This document shows positions 26,513 through 35,427 of a stretch of DNA of 64,000 bases, one piece after another. Each line of letters opens with the position of its first letter. The stretch's first letter is position 1. The DNA comes from Acetobacter suratthaniensis (GTDB taxonomy: Bacteria > Pseudomonadota > Alphaproteobacteria > Acetobacterales > Acetobacteraceae): assembly GCF_017377745.1 (NCBI RefSeq), contig NZ_JAFVMG010000001.1, positions 62,001-126,000 on the forward strand, read 5' to 3'. The notes beneath the pieces are model-generated. The model saw only the letters and a program-made list of their open reading frames with translations. It ran no database searches and was not told the DNA's origin. Position numbers and translations under genes: made by a program.

Positions 26513-27583
26513 ATGACAGTTATCCGTTCCTTTCCGTTTTCAGTCAGCCTGCCCCGTAGCGGGCGGCTGCGCTGCGCTTTGCTGGCCTGTGTAACGGGGC
26601 TGGCCGTTCTGCCTTGCGGTGCGCAGGCTGCCACGGCGTCTACGGACGCAGGCAAGGCCGCCAAGCATCACCACCATCATCATGCTGAGAGTGCCAGCGC
26701 CGATGCGGCGAAAACGGCCCATCATGGCAGCGTGAAAAAGACCGCTCACAAAACCGGCGCGTCCACGAAGGCGGAAAAAAAGGCGGATAAGAAACACCAC
26801 GCCAAAAGCGGTGCCAAAGAGGGGGCTCATGCCCATCATGGCCATGCCGCAGCGGTAGCCGCCCATACGGAAAAGCCGCACCATCATGCGGCGGTGGCCG
26901 CCGCCGGAGCTGCTGGTGCGGCCGGTGCGGTGGCCGCAGCCGGAGCAGCAACCGCGGCTACGCCAGACCCCGCCGCCGCGGCCGCGCAGGCTCCCGCCAC
27001 GCCAGACCTGAGCAAAGGCACCGTTACCGGCCTGCCGCTGCCGCGTTATGCCGCCCTGCGATCTGATGAAGTGAACATGCGGGCCGGGCCGGGGCGGCGC
27101 TTTCCCATCCTGTGGGTTTACCACCGGCGCGGCATGCCTGTGAAAGTCGAGCGTGAGTTCGATGTCTGGCGTCTGGTGGAAGACCAGACCGGGCAGAAAG
27201 GCTGGATGCAGCAGGCAACCCTGTCCGGCGGACGCGATTTTCTGATACCGGGCGAAGCGCCGGGTGATCAGGCGCCCATTCCTGCCAAGGGTGATCAGAA
27301 CGGTGATAACCCGCCATCGGCAGGTCATATGGACAGCCGCGAGGTCGCGCGCGCCGCAACCCCTGAAGAAGCCGCGCATGTTGCCGGCGGGGTCATGCTG
27401 CGCGCCACGGCGGATCAGGCCGGTGCGATTGTGGCGGTGCTTCAGCCCGGCACGGTTGGCTCCATCAAGGAATGTCCGCAGGGTTCTGGCTGGTGCCGTG
27501 TATCGGTGCATCAGTATAATGGCTGGTTGCCCCGGCAGGCGCTCTGGGGTGTGGAACCCGATGAGGTTCTGGCCCCGTCCTGA
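26513..27583 (+). CDS. Exported protein with His/Ala-rich region and two bacterial SH3 domains
   Basis: The product is 356 residues. The signal peptide spans about residues 1-32 (LLACVTGLAVLPCGAQAATA). Residues about 40-165 are low-complexity Ala/Lys/His, including a natural run of six His near residue 45 and AHAHHGHAAAVAAH. SH3-like domain 1 is RSDEVNMRAGPGRRFPILWV with GWMQQATLSGGRDF; domain 2 is RATADQAGAIVAVLQPG ending GWLPRQALWGV. Such domains bind cell-wall peptides. The start at 26513 follows AGGGA. The His-rich region may bind metal or peptidoglycan acids, which is inference. Confidence 0.78.
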   Translation: MTVIRSFPFSVSLPRSGRLRCALLACVTGLAVLPCGAQAATASTDAGKAAKHHHHHHAESASADAAKTAHHGSVKKTAHKTGASTKAEKKADKKHHAKSGAKEGAHAHHGHAAAVAAHTEKPHHHAAVAAAGAAGAAGAVAAAGAATAATPDPAAAAAQAPATPDLSKGTVTGLPLPRYAALRSDEVNMRAGPGRRFPILWVYHRRGMPVKVEREFDVWRLVEDQTGQKGWMQQATLSGGRDFLIPGEAPGDQAPIPAKGDQNGDNPPSAGHMDSREVARAATPEEAAHVAGGVMLRATADQAGAIVAVLQPGTVGSIKECPQGSGWCRVSVHQYNGWLPRQALWGVEPDEVLAPS

Positions 27584-27643
27584 ACACGGCTTACAGCCCC
27601 TGAATAACGTTTAACGGCGTGGTAACGGGCCAGGAAAATGCGA

Positions 27644-28822
27644 ATGGCTGCATCGTTTGACAAAGCTCTTGGGCGGCGGGCCATGCTTGCGGGGGTGGCG
27701 GGGTTATCCTGTGCGGCGCTGCGGTTGCCCGGCGCACGGGCCGCAGCCGATGCGCCTGAAACCCGCCAGCCCGATCCAGCGCCTCATGCCCGGGTATGGG
27801 GTGCAACCCATAGCCCCGCCCCCGATGCGGAAGTGATCGTGCTTGACCACGCTTTTCGCGGCCTGCTTGCTGGCAATGCAGTGGTGGAGCGTGTCTGGGG
27901 GCATGGTCAGTGGCTTGAAGGCCCGGCCTGGTCGGCGCAGGGGCGCTATCTTCTCTTCAGCGACACGGCCACCAGCCATCAGTATCGCTATGTCTGGGAA
28001 ACGGGCGAGGTTACGCTTTTCCGGCCTGAATCCTATCATGCCAGTGGTAGCGTTTTTGACTATCAGGGGCGGCAGATCACCTGCGAGCATGTCCTGCGCC
28101 GGGTGATCCGCTGGGAGCATGACGGCTCTGTGCATGTGGTGGCGGATCGTTTTGAAGGGCAGCCGCTCAATGCTCCTAATGATGTCATCGCCCACCCGGA
28201 TGGCAGTATCTGGTTTACCGACCCCGTAGCCGGGCCTGCGGGGTCTGGCCCGCGCCCCGTACAGGTGCCGGAGGGGCAGGCTGTTGTCCCGCAGGATCAT
28301 ACCTTTAGGGTTGATGCTTCCGGGCGCATTGATGTGGTGCTGAACCAGCAGCAGCTTGTCGATCCGAATGGTCTGTGTTTTTCGCCAGACTTTTCACGCC
28401 TGTATGTGACCTCTGCAGCCCGGCAGGCGCAGCATGTCCGACGGCACGGCAAAGGCCACGCCAAAGAGCATGTCTGGCAGGATGGAGACCTGTCGGTGCA
28501 TGTGTTCGACCTGCACGCAGAAGAACTGCCCCTATCCAACCCACGTCTGTTCACCAACATGCGTTTTGAGGGCGAGCAGATGATGCCCGATGGAATCCGG
28601 GCTGATCTTTACGGCAATATCTGGTGTGGGGTCAGTGGTTCGCCGGGCCGGAGCGGGGTGTTTGTTTTCAACCCCGAAGGGCAGCTTATCGGCCGGATTC
28701 GGCTACCGCAGGGCGTATCCAACCTGACGTTTGCAGGGCCGGAGCGCGACTGGCTGTTCATGTGTGCGGGGTCAACACTGTACAGGCTGCATGTTGGCGC
28801 GCAGGGCTGCGCTCCAAGCTAA
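27644..28822 (+). CDS. SMP-30/gluconolactonase family hydrolase, exported
   Basis: The product is a 392-residue lactonase. The N-terminus has a twin-Arg and hydrophobic segment (LGRRAMLAGVAGLSCAALRL, then PGARAA), suggesting Tat export. The six-bladed propeller motifs are seen: EGPAWSAQGRYLLFSDTATS, PNDVIAHPDGSIWFTDPVAG, DPNGLCFSPDFSRLYVTSA and PDGIRADLYGNIWCGVSG, with the usual Glu, Asn and Asp metal ligands. Periplasmic hydrolysis of glucono-lactone made by membrane glucose dehydrogenase would fit an acetic acid bacterium. ATG 27644 sits eight bases after AGGA; ATG 27638 is too close to it. Confidence 0.86.
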   Translation: MAASFDKALGRRAMLAGVAGLSCAALRLPGARAAADAPETRQPDPAPHARVWGATHSPAPDAEVIVLDHAFRGLLAGNAVVERVWGHGQWLEGPAWSAQGRYLLFSDTATSHQYRYVWETGEVTLFRPESYHASGSVFDYQGRQITCEHVLRRVIRWEHDGSVHVVADRFEGQPLNAPNDVIAHPDGSIWFTDPVAGPAGSGPRPVQVPEGQAVVPQDHTFRVDASGRIDVVLNQQQLVDPNGLCFSPDFSRLYVTSAARQAQHVRRHGKGHAKEHVWQDGDLSVHVFDLHAEELPLSNPRLFTNMRFEGEQMMPDGIRADLYGNIWCGVSGSPGRSGVFVFNPEGQLIGRIRLPQGVSNLTFAGPERDWLFMCAGSTLYRLHVGAQGCAPS

Positions 28823-28863
28823 ACAGGTGCGCTCCCCGCATAGCTGGAGCATTCAGGGGTAGG

Positions 28864-29082
28864 TCAGTGGCAACCGCCGCTTTTGTCGCAGCCGGAACAG
28901 CCGCCGCAGCCGCCTGCTTTTTTCTGGGTTGCCAGTTTTTGGGCGCGCTGGCGTAGCGGGCCTGCGGGCAGGGTGCGGGCAAGGCCCTGCCACAAAGGCA
29001 GAACCGTGGCCGGAGCCAGACGGTGCAGCCAGTAGAGAACACTGGCCACAACAACAAGGCTGACAACAAGGATCTGAAGCAT
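28864..29082 (-). CDS. Small Cys-rich membrane protein linked to FeoB
   Basis: The product has 72 residues: one N-terminal membrane span (MLQILVVSLVVVASVLYWLH) and a Cys/Gly-rich tail (KKAGGCGGCSGCDKSGGCH) with five Cys. This matches FeoB-associated Cys-rich proteins, which are thought to bind iron or assist the Feo transporter; the precise role is unknown. AAGGAG lies ten bases before the start. It begins 38 bases downstream of the feoB stop on the same strand, so it is the third gene of the feo operon. Confidence 0.78.
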   Translation of the reverse strand: MLQILVVSLVVVASVLYWLHRLAPATVLPLWQGLARTLPAGPLRQRAQKLATQKKAGGCGGCSGCDKSGGCH

Positions 29083-29120
29083 GGTGCCATGTCTCCTTGA
29101 AAAAAAGGGCTGCCCGGGGT

Positions 29121-30971
29121 TCAGCCAGTAAGAAAACGCGTGATGTGATACGTCAGCCACGCGGCGGCGTAAGCCAGCCCGAAAAGATAGGCCGCTGTTA
29201 TTAATACCACCCGCCATGTGCCGGTTTCACGTCGAATAACAGCCAGCGTCGAAAAACATTGCGGCGCATAGACATACCACGCCAGCAAAGACAGGGCGGT
29301 GGCCAGACTCCATTGCGAGGACAGGAGCGGCACCAGACTTTGGGCTGTATCGGTTTCCGCCCCGGTTATGGAATAGACCGTGCCCAGTGCGCTCACCGCG
29401 ACTTCGCGAGCGGCAAGCCCCGGAATCAGTGCCACGCAAATCTGCCAGTTAAAACCGATAGGCTGGAAAACAGGTAGCATAAGCTGTCCGATACGGCCTG
29501 CCAGGCTCCAGTCAATGGCCGGGCCGGTTGCGCCGGGCGGTGGGGCGGGAAAGCTCGACAGCGCCCACAGGATAATGCTGAGCGTGACAATGATCGTACC
29601 CACGCGTGACAGGAAGATGCGCGCACGCTGCCACAGCTCCAGCCCGAGGCTGCGCAGGCTGGGCAGGCGGTAGTCTGGCAGTTCCAGCAGCAGGGGGTGT
29701 TCGTCGCTATCACCACGCTTGAGCACGCGTGCGACAATCAGGGCGCTGACAATAGCCAGCGCATAAAGCCCGAACAGTACCAGCCCCTGTAGGTTGAACA
29801 CCCCCGCAACCCGGTGCGCAGGCACAAAAGCTCCGATCAGCAGCGCATAAACCGGCAGACGGGCCGAACAGGTCATAAGGGGGGCGATCAGGATCGTTAC
29901 CAGCCGGTCACGCGGGTTCTGGATAGTGCGGGTGGACATGATGCCCGGCACAGCGCAGGCAAAGCTGGATAGCAGCGGAATAAAGGAGCGCCCGCTCAGC
30001 CCTGCTACGGCCATCAGCCGGTCGAGCATGAAGGCGGCGCGTGGCAGATAGCCGGATTCTTCCAGTGCGAGTATCCACAGGAACAGGATCAGGATCTGCG
30101 GCAAAAACACGATAACCGTGCCAGCCCCGGCGATGACGCCATCCACAATCAGGCCGCGCAGAAGGCCGTCAGGCAGGGCGGCCCCGACCAGTTCGCCCAG
30201 ATGGGTCATGCCCGCCTCAAGCATGTCCATGAAAGGCTGCGCCCATGAAAACACAGCCTGAAACATGACAAAAAGCAGCACGAGCAGGATAAGCATGCCC
30301 CAGACGGGGTGCAGCACCCAGCGGTCGAGCACGGATTCGAGTTTTTTTGCCGCCGGGCGCTCACGCGTGACGCACAGGGCCAACAGGTGGCGCACCTGTG
30401 CGTGCAGGTCTTCCTCTCCGTCCGTTGTCAGGGGGGCTTGCACCGCCGGTGCGGGCAGGGGGGCATCCAGTGCGGCCAGAAGGTCTGCGGCTCCCCCCCG
30501 TTTGGTGCCGATTGTGGTGACAACGGGCATGCCCAGCTCTGCCTGAAGACGCGGGACATCCACGCGCAGGCCCTGCTGGTGCAGAGCGTCCATCATGTTC
30601 AGCACGACCAGCATGGGCCGTCCGAGCTGGCGCAGTTCAAGCAGAAAGCGCAGGTGCAGCCTCAGATTGGTGGCCGCGACCACGCATATCAGCAGGTCGG
30701 GGGCTGGCTCGCCCTTGTAGCCACCCCGACAGACATCGCGCGTGACAGCCTCATCCGGGCTGGTGGCGGTCAGGCTGTAAGCGCCGGGCAGATCCACGAC
30801 CACAACAGGGCGCCCGGCTGGCGTAACGAGCTGGCCCGTTTTACGCTCGACGGTTACACCCGCGTAGTTGGCAACCTTCTGGCGGCTGCCGGTGAGCTGA
30901 TTGAAAAGAGTGGTCTTGCCGCAGTTGGGATTACCAACCAGCGCTACACGCAACGGAGCCGCGTCTGTCAT
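29121..30971 (-). CDS. feoB: Ferrous iron transport protein FeoB
   Basis: The 616-residue inner-membrane protein imports Fe(II). The N-terminal G domain carries VGNPNCGKTTLFNQLTG, switch sequence NYAGVTVERKTG, VDLPGAYSL and VLNMMDALHQQG. A helical linker leads to the membrane core with gate motifs FIPLLSSFACAVPGIMSTR and PLMTCSARLPVYALLI, each with a conserved Cys. It is shorter than the roughly 770-residue E. coli type but has all gate motifs. It overlaps feoA by four bases (ATGA at 30968-30971). Fur-like sequence lies before the operon. Confidence 0.94.
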   Translation of the reverse strand: MTDAAPLRVALVGNPNCGKTTLFNQLTGSRQKVANYAGVTVERKTGQLVTPAGRPVVVVDLPGAYSLTATSPDEAVTRDVCRGGYKGEPAPDLLICVVAATNLRLHLRFLLELRQLGRPMLVVLNMMDALHQQGLRVDVPRLQAELGMPVVTTIGTKRGGAADLLAALDAPLPAPAVQAPLTTDGEEDLHAQVRHLLALCVTRERPAAKKLESVLDRWVLHPVWGMLILLVLLFVMFQAVFSWAQPFMDMLEAGMTHLGELVGAALPDGLLRGLIVDGVIAGAGTVIVFLPQILILFLWILALEESGYLPRAAFMLDRLMAVAGLSGRSFIPLLSSFACAVPGIMSTRTIQNPRDRLVTILIAPLMTCSARLPVYALLIGAFVPAHRVAGVFNLQGLVLFGLYALAIVSALIVARVLKRGDSDEHPLLLELPDYRLPSLRSLGLELWQRARIFLSRVGTIIVTLSIILWALSSFPAPPPGATGPAIDWSLAGRIGQLMLPVFQPIGFNWQICVALIPGLAAREVAVSALGTVYSITGAETDTAQSLVPLLSSQWSLATALSLLAWYVYAPQCFSTLAVIRRETGTWRVVLITAAYLFGLAYAAAWLTYHITRFLTG

Positions 30972-31255
30972 TCCTGCCCTGCAATATCGTCTTGTGAAAG
31001 GCTCAGCTCCGGTGCGCCGGGATCAGGACGCAGTACAATGCGCTCGGCCTCGGAGCGGCGCAGGGCAAAGCGTGTAAAGCCGATTTCAACCGCCAGGGGA
31101 TCGCGTCCGATCGGGCCAAAGGCCACCACGCGTACGGCTTCGCCCGGTACAAACCCCAACTCGCCCAGCCTGCGGGCCACGGGGTCATGTGGGGTGCGTT
31201 CGCGCACATGATCAATCACGCCGCACCCTGAAAGCGGGAGGGAGTTGAGAAGCAT
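30968..31255 (-). CDS. feoA: Ferrous iron transport protein FeoA
   Basis: The 95-residue product has an SH3-like FeoA domain: MLLNSLPLSGCGVIDHV, RRLGELGFVPGEAVRVVAFG, GRDPLAVEIGFTRFALRRSE. FeoA is a small cytoplasmic partner required for FeoB activity. The start at 31255 is chosen because MLLNSLP aligns with family starts and AGGA is nearby; the open frame continues 36 codons upstream through the probable promoter. The stop overlaps the feoB start. Confidence 0.88.
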   Translation of the reverse strand: MLLNSLPLSGCGVIDHVRERTPHDPVARRLGELGFVPGEAVRVVAFGPIGRDPLAVEIGFTRFALRRSEAERIVLRPDPGAPELSLSQDDIAGQE

Positions 31256-31339
31256 GGTCCTGTCGTCCTGCCTGGGCGCGCCCAAGCGTGCGGGGGCGCG
31301 GCATGTCTGCGACGGGTCAACATACGTTGCGCCTGCGCA

Positions 31340-31378
31340 TTTGAGAATGATCCTTAGTTCCAATTTTTATCATTGTCC
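31340..31378 (-). promoter_or_regulatory. Fur-like operator upstream of feoA
   Basis: In the 344-base gap between divergent feoA and typA lie TTGAGAATGATCCTTAG (31341-31357) and, on the other strand, GGACAATGATAAAAATT (31362-31378). Both contain the ATGAT core of Fur-family iron boxes, and they sit about 85-120 bases upstream of feoA. Iron-dependent repression of feo is expected from known biology. The rest of the gap is open-frame noise plus the typA leader. Confidence 0.45.
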
Positions 31379-31599
31379 AATGCGTGCCCGCGAAAGCGGT
31401 TGTGCATCTGCGCGGGGGCTGGGCAGCGTGCTGGCAGCGTGGGGCGCATGGCGGAGCAGAAGGGGGGATGCGAGAATTTTACGTGCATTCTGCCGCCGGG
31501 GCGGCTATCTGTGCCGCACGCAAAATATCGCAGCATGTTCTTGCCGCCCCTTCCCGGCTGAAGGCGGTGGCGTGGGGCGCAGGAAAAATCAGGCAATTC

Positions 31600-33414
31600 A
31601 TGGATATCCGCAATATCGCCATCATCGCTCACGTTGACCACGGGAAAACGACCCTGGTTGATGAGCTGCTCAAGCAGTCGGGCTCCTTCCGCGAAAACCA
31701 GTCGGTTGCCGAGCGCGCGATGGATAGCAACGACCTTGAGCGTGAGCGTGGCATTACCATTCTCGCCAAGTGCACGTCCGTTGTATGGAACAATACGCGC
31801 ATCAACATCATCGACACGCCCGGACACGCCGACTTCGGTGGTGAAGTCGAGCGTATTCTGAGCATGGTGGACGGTGCGATCGTTCTGGTGGACTCGGCTG
31901 AAGGCGCTCTGCCGCAGACGAAGTTCGTGGTCGGCAAGGCGCTGGCCCGTGGCCTCCGTCCGATTGTGGTGGTGAACAAGATCGACCGTGGCGATGCCCG
32001 CCCCGATGAAGTGCATAACGAAATCTTCGATCTGTTTGCGGCCCTTGGCGCTAATGACGAACAGCTCGACTTCCCCATGCTGTATGCATCGGGCCGTCAG
32101 GGCTGGGCGGATGAAACGCTTGATGGCGCCCGCAAGGACCTCAACCCCATGTTCGAGCTGATCCTGCGCCATGTGCCGGCTCCGGCACTGGACAAGGAAA
32201 AGCCCTTCGCCATGACGGCCACCATTCTGGAAAGTGACAACTTTCTGGGTCGCGTGCTGACCGGGCGTGTGGAGCAGGGCCGTGCGCGTGTGAACATGCC
32301 CGTTAAGGTGCTGCGCGCTGATGGTTCCGTAGTGGAAACCGGCCGTCTGACCAAGCTGCTCTCCTTCCGTGGCCTTGACCGCGTGGCGGTTGATGAAGTC
32401 GAAGCCGGTGACATCGTGGCTGTGGCCGGTCTGTCTCAGGCAACGATTCCCGACACCATCGCAGCTCCCGAACAGGACGCCCCGCTGGTTGCCATTCCGG
32501 TTGACCCGCCGACCCTGTCCATGACCTTCCGCCTCAACGATGGCCCGCTGGGCGGCCGTGAAGGCAAGAAGGTGACCTCGCGCCAGATCCGTGACCGTCT
32601 GTTCAAGGAAACGGAAAGCAACATCGCGATCCGCGTGACGGACAGCCCGGAAAGCGAAGCTTTCGAAGTGGCGGGCCGTGGCGAACTGCAGCTTGGCGTG
32701 TTGATCGAAACCATGCGTCGTGAAGGCTTCGAACTCACCATCGGCCGTCCTCGCGTGCTGTTCCGCAGCAACGAAGAAACCGGTGATCGCGAAGAACCCT
32801 ACGAAGAAGTCACGATCGACGTTGACGAGCCGTATTCGGGCGTCGTGGTGGAAAAGATGTCCATGCGCAAAGGTCAGATGCAGGATATGCGTCCGTCCGG
32901 TGGCGACAAGGTGCGTCTGCTGTTCACCATCCCTTCACGCGGGCTGATCGGCTATCATGGTGAATTCCTGACCGACACGCGCGGCACGGGCATCATGAAC
33001 CGCCTGTTCTCCCATTACGGGCCTTATGCCGGCACCATCGAAGGCCGCCGCAATGGTTCGCTGATTTCGGCTGAAGACGGCACCACCACGCAGTATTCGC
33101 TGTTCTCCCTGCAGGATCGCGGCACGCTGTTCGTGGATGCGGGCGAGACCGTTTATCAGGGCATGATCATCGGTGAGCATTCCCGTGAAAACGATCTGGA
33201 AGTGAACCCGATTCGTGAAAAGAAGCTGACCAACATGCGTGCTTCCGGCAAGGACGAAGCCCTGCTGCTGGTTCCGCCGCGTCGCATGTCGCTCGAACAG
33301 GCTATTGCCTATATCGAGGACGACGAACTGGTTGAGGTCACCCCCTCTGCCGTGCGTCTGCGCAAGCGTTACCTCGATCCCCACGAGCGTAAGAAGCGCA
33401 AAAACGAAGGCTGA
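31600..33414 (+). CDS. typA: Ribosome-associated translational GTPase TypA/BipA
   Basis: This 604-residue GTPase acts on ribosomes during stress and in 50S assembly. Motifs: IIAHVDHGKTTLVDELLKQ at about residue 7, RGITILAKC, DTPGHADFGGEVERIL, VVNKIDR, then EF-G-like domains III and V and the TypA C-terminal domain (KKLTNMRASGKDEALLLVPP). The start at 31600 gives the normal length; upstream frame extension is not conserved. Codon use is strongly biased, as for a well-expressed gene. A strong hairpin with T-tract follows the stop. Confidence 0.95.
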   Translation: MDIRNIAIIAHVDHGKTTLVDELLKQSGSFRENQSVAERAMDSNDLERERGITILAKCTSVVWNNTRINIIDTPGHADFGGEVERILSMVDGAIVLVDSAEGALPQTKFVVGKALARGLRPIVVVNKIDRGDARPDEVHNEIFDLFAALGANDEQLDFPMLYASGRQGWADETLDGARKDLNPMFELILRHVPAPALDKEKPFAMTATILESDNFLGRVLTGRVEQGRARVNMPVKVLRADGSVVETGRLTKLLSFRGLDRVAVDEVEAGDIVAVAGLSQATIPDTIAAPEQDAPLVAIPVDPPTLSMTFRLNDGPLGGREGKKVTSRQIRDRLFKETESNIAIRVTDSPESEAFEVAGRGELQLGVLIETMRREGFELTIGRPRVLFRSNEETGDREEPYEEVTIDVDEPYSGVVVEKMSMRKGQMQDMRPSGGDKVRLLFTIPSRGLIGYHGEFLTDTRGTGIMNRLFSHYGPYAGTIEGRRNGSLISAEDGTTTQYSLFSLQDRGTLFVDAGETVYQGMIIGEHSRENDLEVNPIREKKLTNMRASGKDEALLLVPPRRMSLEQAIAYIEDDELVEVTPSAVRLRKRYLDPHERKKRKNEG

Positions 33415-33424
33415 TCTTTCAGTT

Positions 33425-33453
33425 CCGGCTCTACCTCAGGTAGGGCCGGTTTT
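33425..33453 (+). terminator. Intrinsic terminator of typA
   Basis: CCGGCTCTACC (33425-33435) pairs with GGTAGGGCCGG (33439-33449) with one G-T pair and a TCA loop, followed by TTTTGTTTG, eleven bases after the typA stop. Confidence 0.85.
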
Positions 33454-33665
33454 GTTTGTGGGATAGGGTTTGGGCATTTGTGGTCAAAATAAGGTGCGTA
33501 TAAGTCGGTTCGGGGAAATGTCCCCGGATTGCAAAAATTTTAGACCAAGACGGCCCATAAATGCCGTGCTACCGATAAAGGGCGTGACCGGCGATTGTCC
33601 TTGCAGATGGTACGAAACTGTCTGAACAGGGTTTGCAGGCCGTTTTTTGTCTGGAGATATTAGAT

Positions 33666-33974
33666 ATGATTTCTCGTCATCTGTTTGCCGCCCTGTCCAC
33701 CGTTGCTCTGCTCGGTGCGGCTGCTCCCTCCTTCGCTCAGGAAGCTGCTGCTCCTGCCGCCGCTGCTCCTGCTGCTGTCGCTCCTGCTGCTCCGGCTGCT
33801 CCCGCTGCTGAAGCGCCTGCTGCTGCTGCTCCCGCCGCTGCCGATGCGTCTGAAGCCAAGAAGACCGAAGGCAAGCACCACAAGGGCCACGGCAAGCATC
33901 ACCACAAGAAGCACGACAAGAAGGGCGCTGAAGGCGAAGCCGCAGCTCCTGCCGCTGAAGGCGCTGCTCAGTAA
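33666..33974 (+). CDS. Small exported Ala/Pro- and His/Lys-rich protein
   Basis: The product has 102 residues. The signal peptide is clear (SRHLFAALSTVALLGAAAPS, cut after SFAQ or FA). The mature part is an Ala-Pro repeat (AAPAAPAAEAPAAAAPAAA), a His/Lys block (KHHKGHGKHHHKKHDKK) and an Ala/Glu end. The DNA shows short tandem GCTGCTCCTGCT repeats at about 33740-33840, so length may vary between strains. It sits alone with its own strong terminator. I assign no family; it is probably disordered and cell-envelope located. Confidence 0.7.
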   Translation: MISRHLFAALSTVALLGAAAPSFAQEAAAPAAAAPAAVAPAAPAAPAAEAPAAAAPAAADASEAKKTEGKHHKGHGKHHHKKHDKKGAEGEAAAPAAEGAAQ

Positions 33975-34033
33975 GCAGCCCGACAGGGTTCCGCCCGCTT
34001 GGCCGAACAGGTCAGGCAGGGTGGCTGAAAAGG

Positions 34034-34061
34034 CCGGGGTCTCAGGACCCCGGTTTTTTTT
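34034..34061 (+). terminator. Intrinsic terminator
   Basis: CCGGGGTC (34034-34041) pairs with GACCCCGG (34046-34053) around TCAG, followed by eight T. It terminates the Ala/His-rich protein gene. Confidence 0.9.
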
Positions 34062-34119
34062 ATGTCGGGCATGGTGTTGCGGCCAGCCCGGCAGGTGGCT
34101 GCGAGGTGGCCGTAAGGTT

Positions 34120-35382
34120 TCAGGCAGGCCGGTAGCGGCTTAGCGAGAGATCCAGTGCGGGAATTTCTGGTTGCAGGCCAGATATCTGGTCAGACACCAC
34201 GCGCGCAGCACCGCAGGCCATTGTCCAGCCCAGCATGCCATGACCGGTGTTGAGCCACAGATTGCTGAACGGATCTGCCCGGCCGATAATGGGCGTGCTG
34301 TCTGGCGTGCAGGGGCTTAACCCTGTCCAGCTTGTGGCCTCTGCCAGATCACCCCCGCCAAAAAGCTCCGAAAAAGACAGTTCCATGACCGTCCGAAGCC
34401 GTGGGCTGCTTTTGAGTGTATAGCCCCCCAGATCAGCCGAGCCACTCAGGCGGATATGTCTGCCCAGTCGCGTAATGGAGACATGATGAGAGATATCCTC
34501 CACCATCGAGAGCGGGGCATGGCTTTCATCTGTCAGTGGCAGAGACAGTGAGTAAGCTTTGATAGGGTAAACCGGCAGGCGGATGTTCAGCTTACGCAAC
34601 AGGTTGGGGCTGTAACTGCCCAAGGCCAGAAGATAGCTATCCGCGCTCAGACGCCCGGCACTGGTGCGGACGCAGAGAATACGGTCCGTGGAGGCATCGA
34701 GTCCCTGTATGGCCGTATTGTAGAGAAAGCGCACACCAGCGGCCTGCGCCATACGGGCCAGACGGCGCGTAAACAGGCTGGCACTTCCTGATTGTTCACG
34801 CGCAAGGCGCAGCCCGCCGACCAGTAACGGGGCTGAATGGGCCAGTCCCGGCTCGTGTTCGAGAATGCCTTCAACCGTCATGAACGTGTGCGCGATTCCG
34901 GCCTCGGACAACAAGGGAGCGGTGCGGCGTGCCTGCTCCATCTGTTTATGGGTGCGGAAAAGGCGGATCAGCCCATCTTGCCTGTCATCAAAGGTAATGC
35001 CGGTTTCCTGCCGGAGTGCATCAAGGCAGTGGAGGCTGTATTCTGCCACCCGGTGCATGCGCGCTGCATTGAGCGCATAGGCGCGGGCGGAGCAGTTATT
35101 CATGAACAGGCCAAGCCAGCGCAGCATGGCGGGGTCTGGCCATTTGCGTAGCCGCAAGGGGCTGTCCTGCGGGCTTAACAGCCAGCGCATAGCCTGTAGC
35201 GGCAGTCCGGGTCTGGCCCATGGAAAAGCACAACCCGGCGTGATCTGCCCTGTGCCGGTGCTGGATGTTTCAGACGCGGCTTCAGGCTGGCGGTCGATGA
35301 CGGTGACATCGTGGCCCAGTTGGCTCAGATACCAGGCCGAAGTCACCCCGATGACTCCCGCGCCCAGAATGATCACTTTCAC
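34120..35382 (-). CDS. dadA: D-amino acid dehydrogenase, DadA family
   Basis: The product is a 420-residue FAD enzyme that deaminates D-amino acids to 2-oxo acids and passes electrons to the respiratory chain. The N-terminus MKVIILGAGVIGVTSAWYL is the FAD loop, followed by the DadA-type GQITPGCAFPWARPG and PLQAMRWLLSP. The C-terminal part has SWTGLSPCTPDSTPIIGRAD and LNTGHGMLGWTMACGAARVV. The length is normal. The usual dadX racemase is not adjacent. The 45-base gap to the upstream reductase gene on the same strand allows co-transcription. Confidence 0.86.
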   Translation of the reverse strand: MKVIILGAGVIGVTSAWYLSQLGHDVTVIDRQPEAASETSSTGTGQITPGCAFPWARPGLPLQAMRWLLSPQDSPLRLRKWPDPAMLRWLGLFMNNCSARAYALNAARMHRVAEYSLHCLDALRQETGITFDDRQDGLIRLFRTHKQMEQARRTAPLLSEAGIAHTFMTVEGILEHEPGLAHSAPLLVGGLRLAREQSGSASLFTRRLARMAQAAGVRFLYNTAIQGLDASTDRILCVRTSAGRLSADSYLLALGSYSPNLLRKLNIRLPVYPIKAYSLSLPLTDESHAPLSMVEDISHHVSITRLGRHIRLSGSADLGGYTLKSSPRLRTVMELSFSELFGGGDLAEATSWTGLSPCTPDSTPIIGRADPFSNLWLNTGHGMLGWTMACGAARVVSDQISGLQPEIPALDLSLSRYRPA

Positions 35383-35427
35383 GGCAGCATCCTCGCAGGC
35401 GGATGAAAGGGCAGGTGTGCGGGCCTC

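Noticed and set aside
26640..26960. Repeat tract considered as a CRISPR or tandem repeat array
   Set aside because: The similarity comes from Ala, Lys and His codons within a coding gene; no regular repeat-spacer pattern exists.
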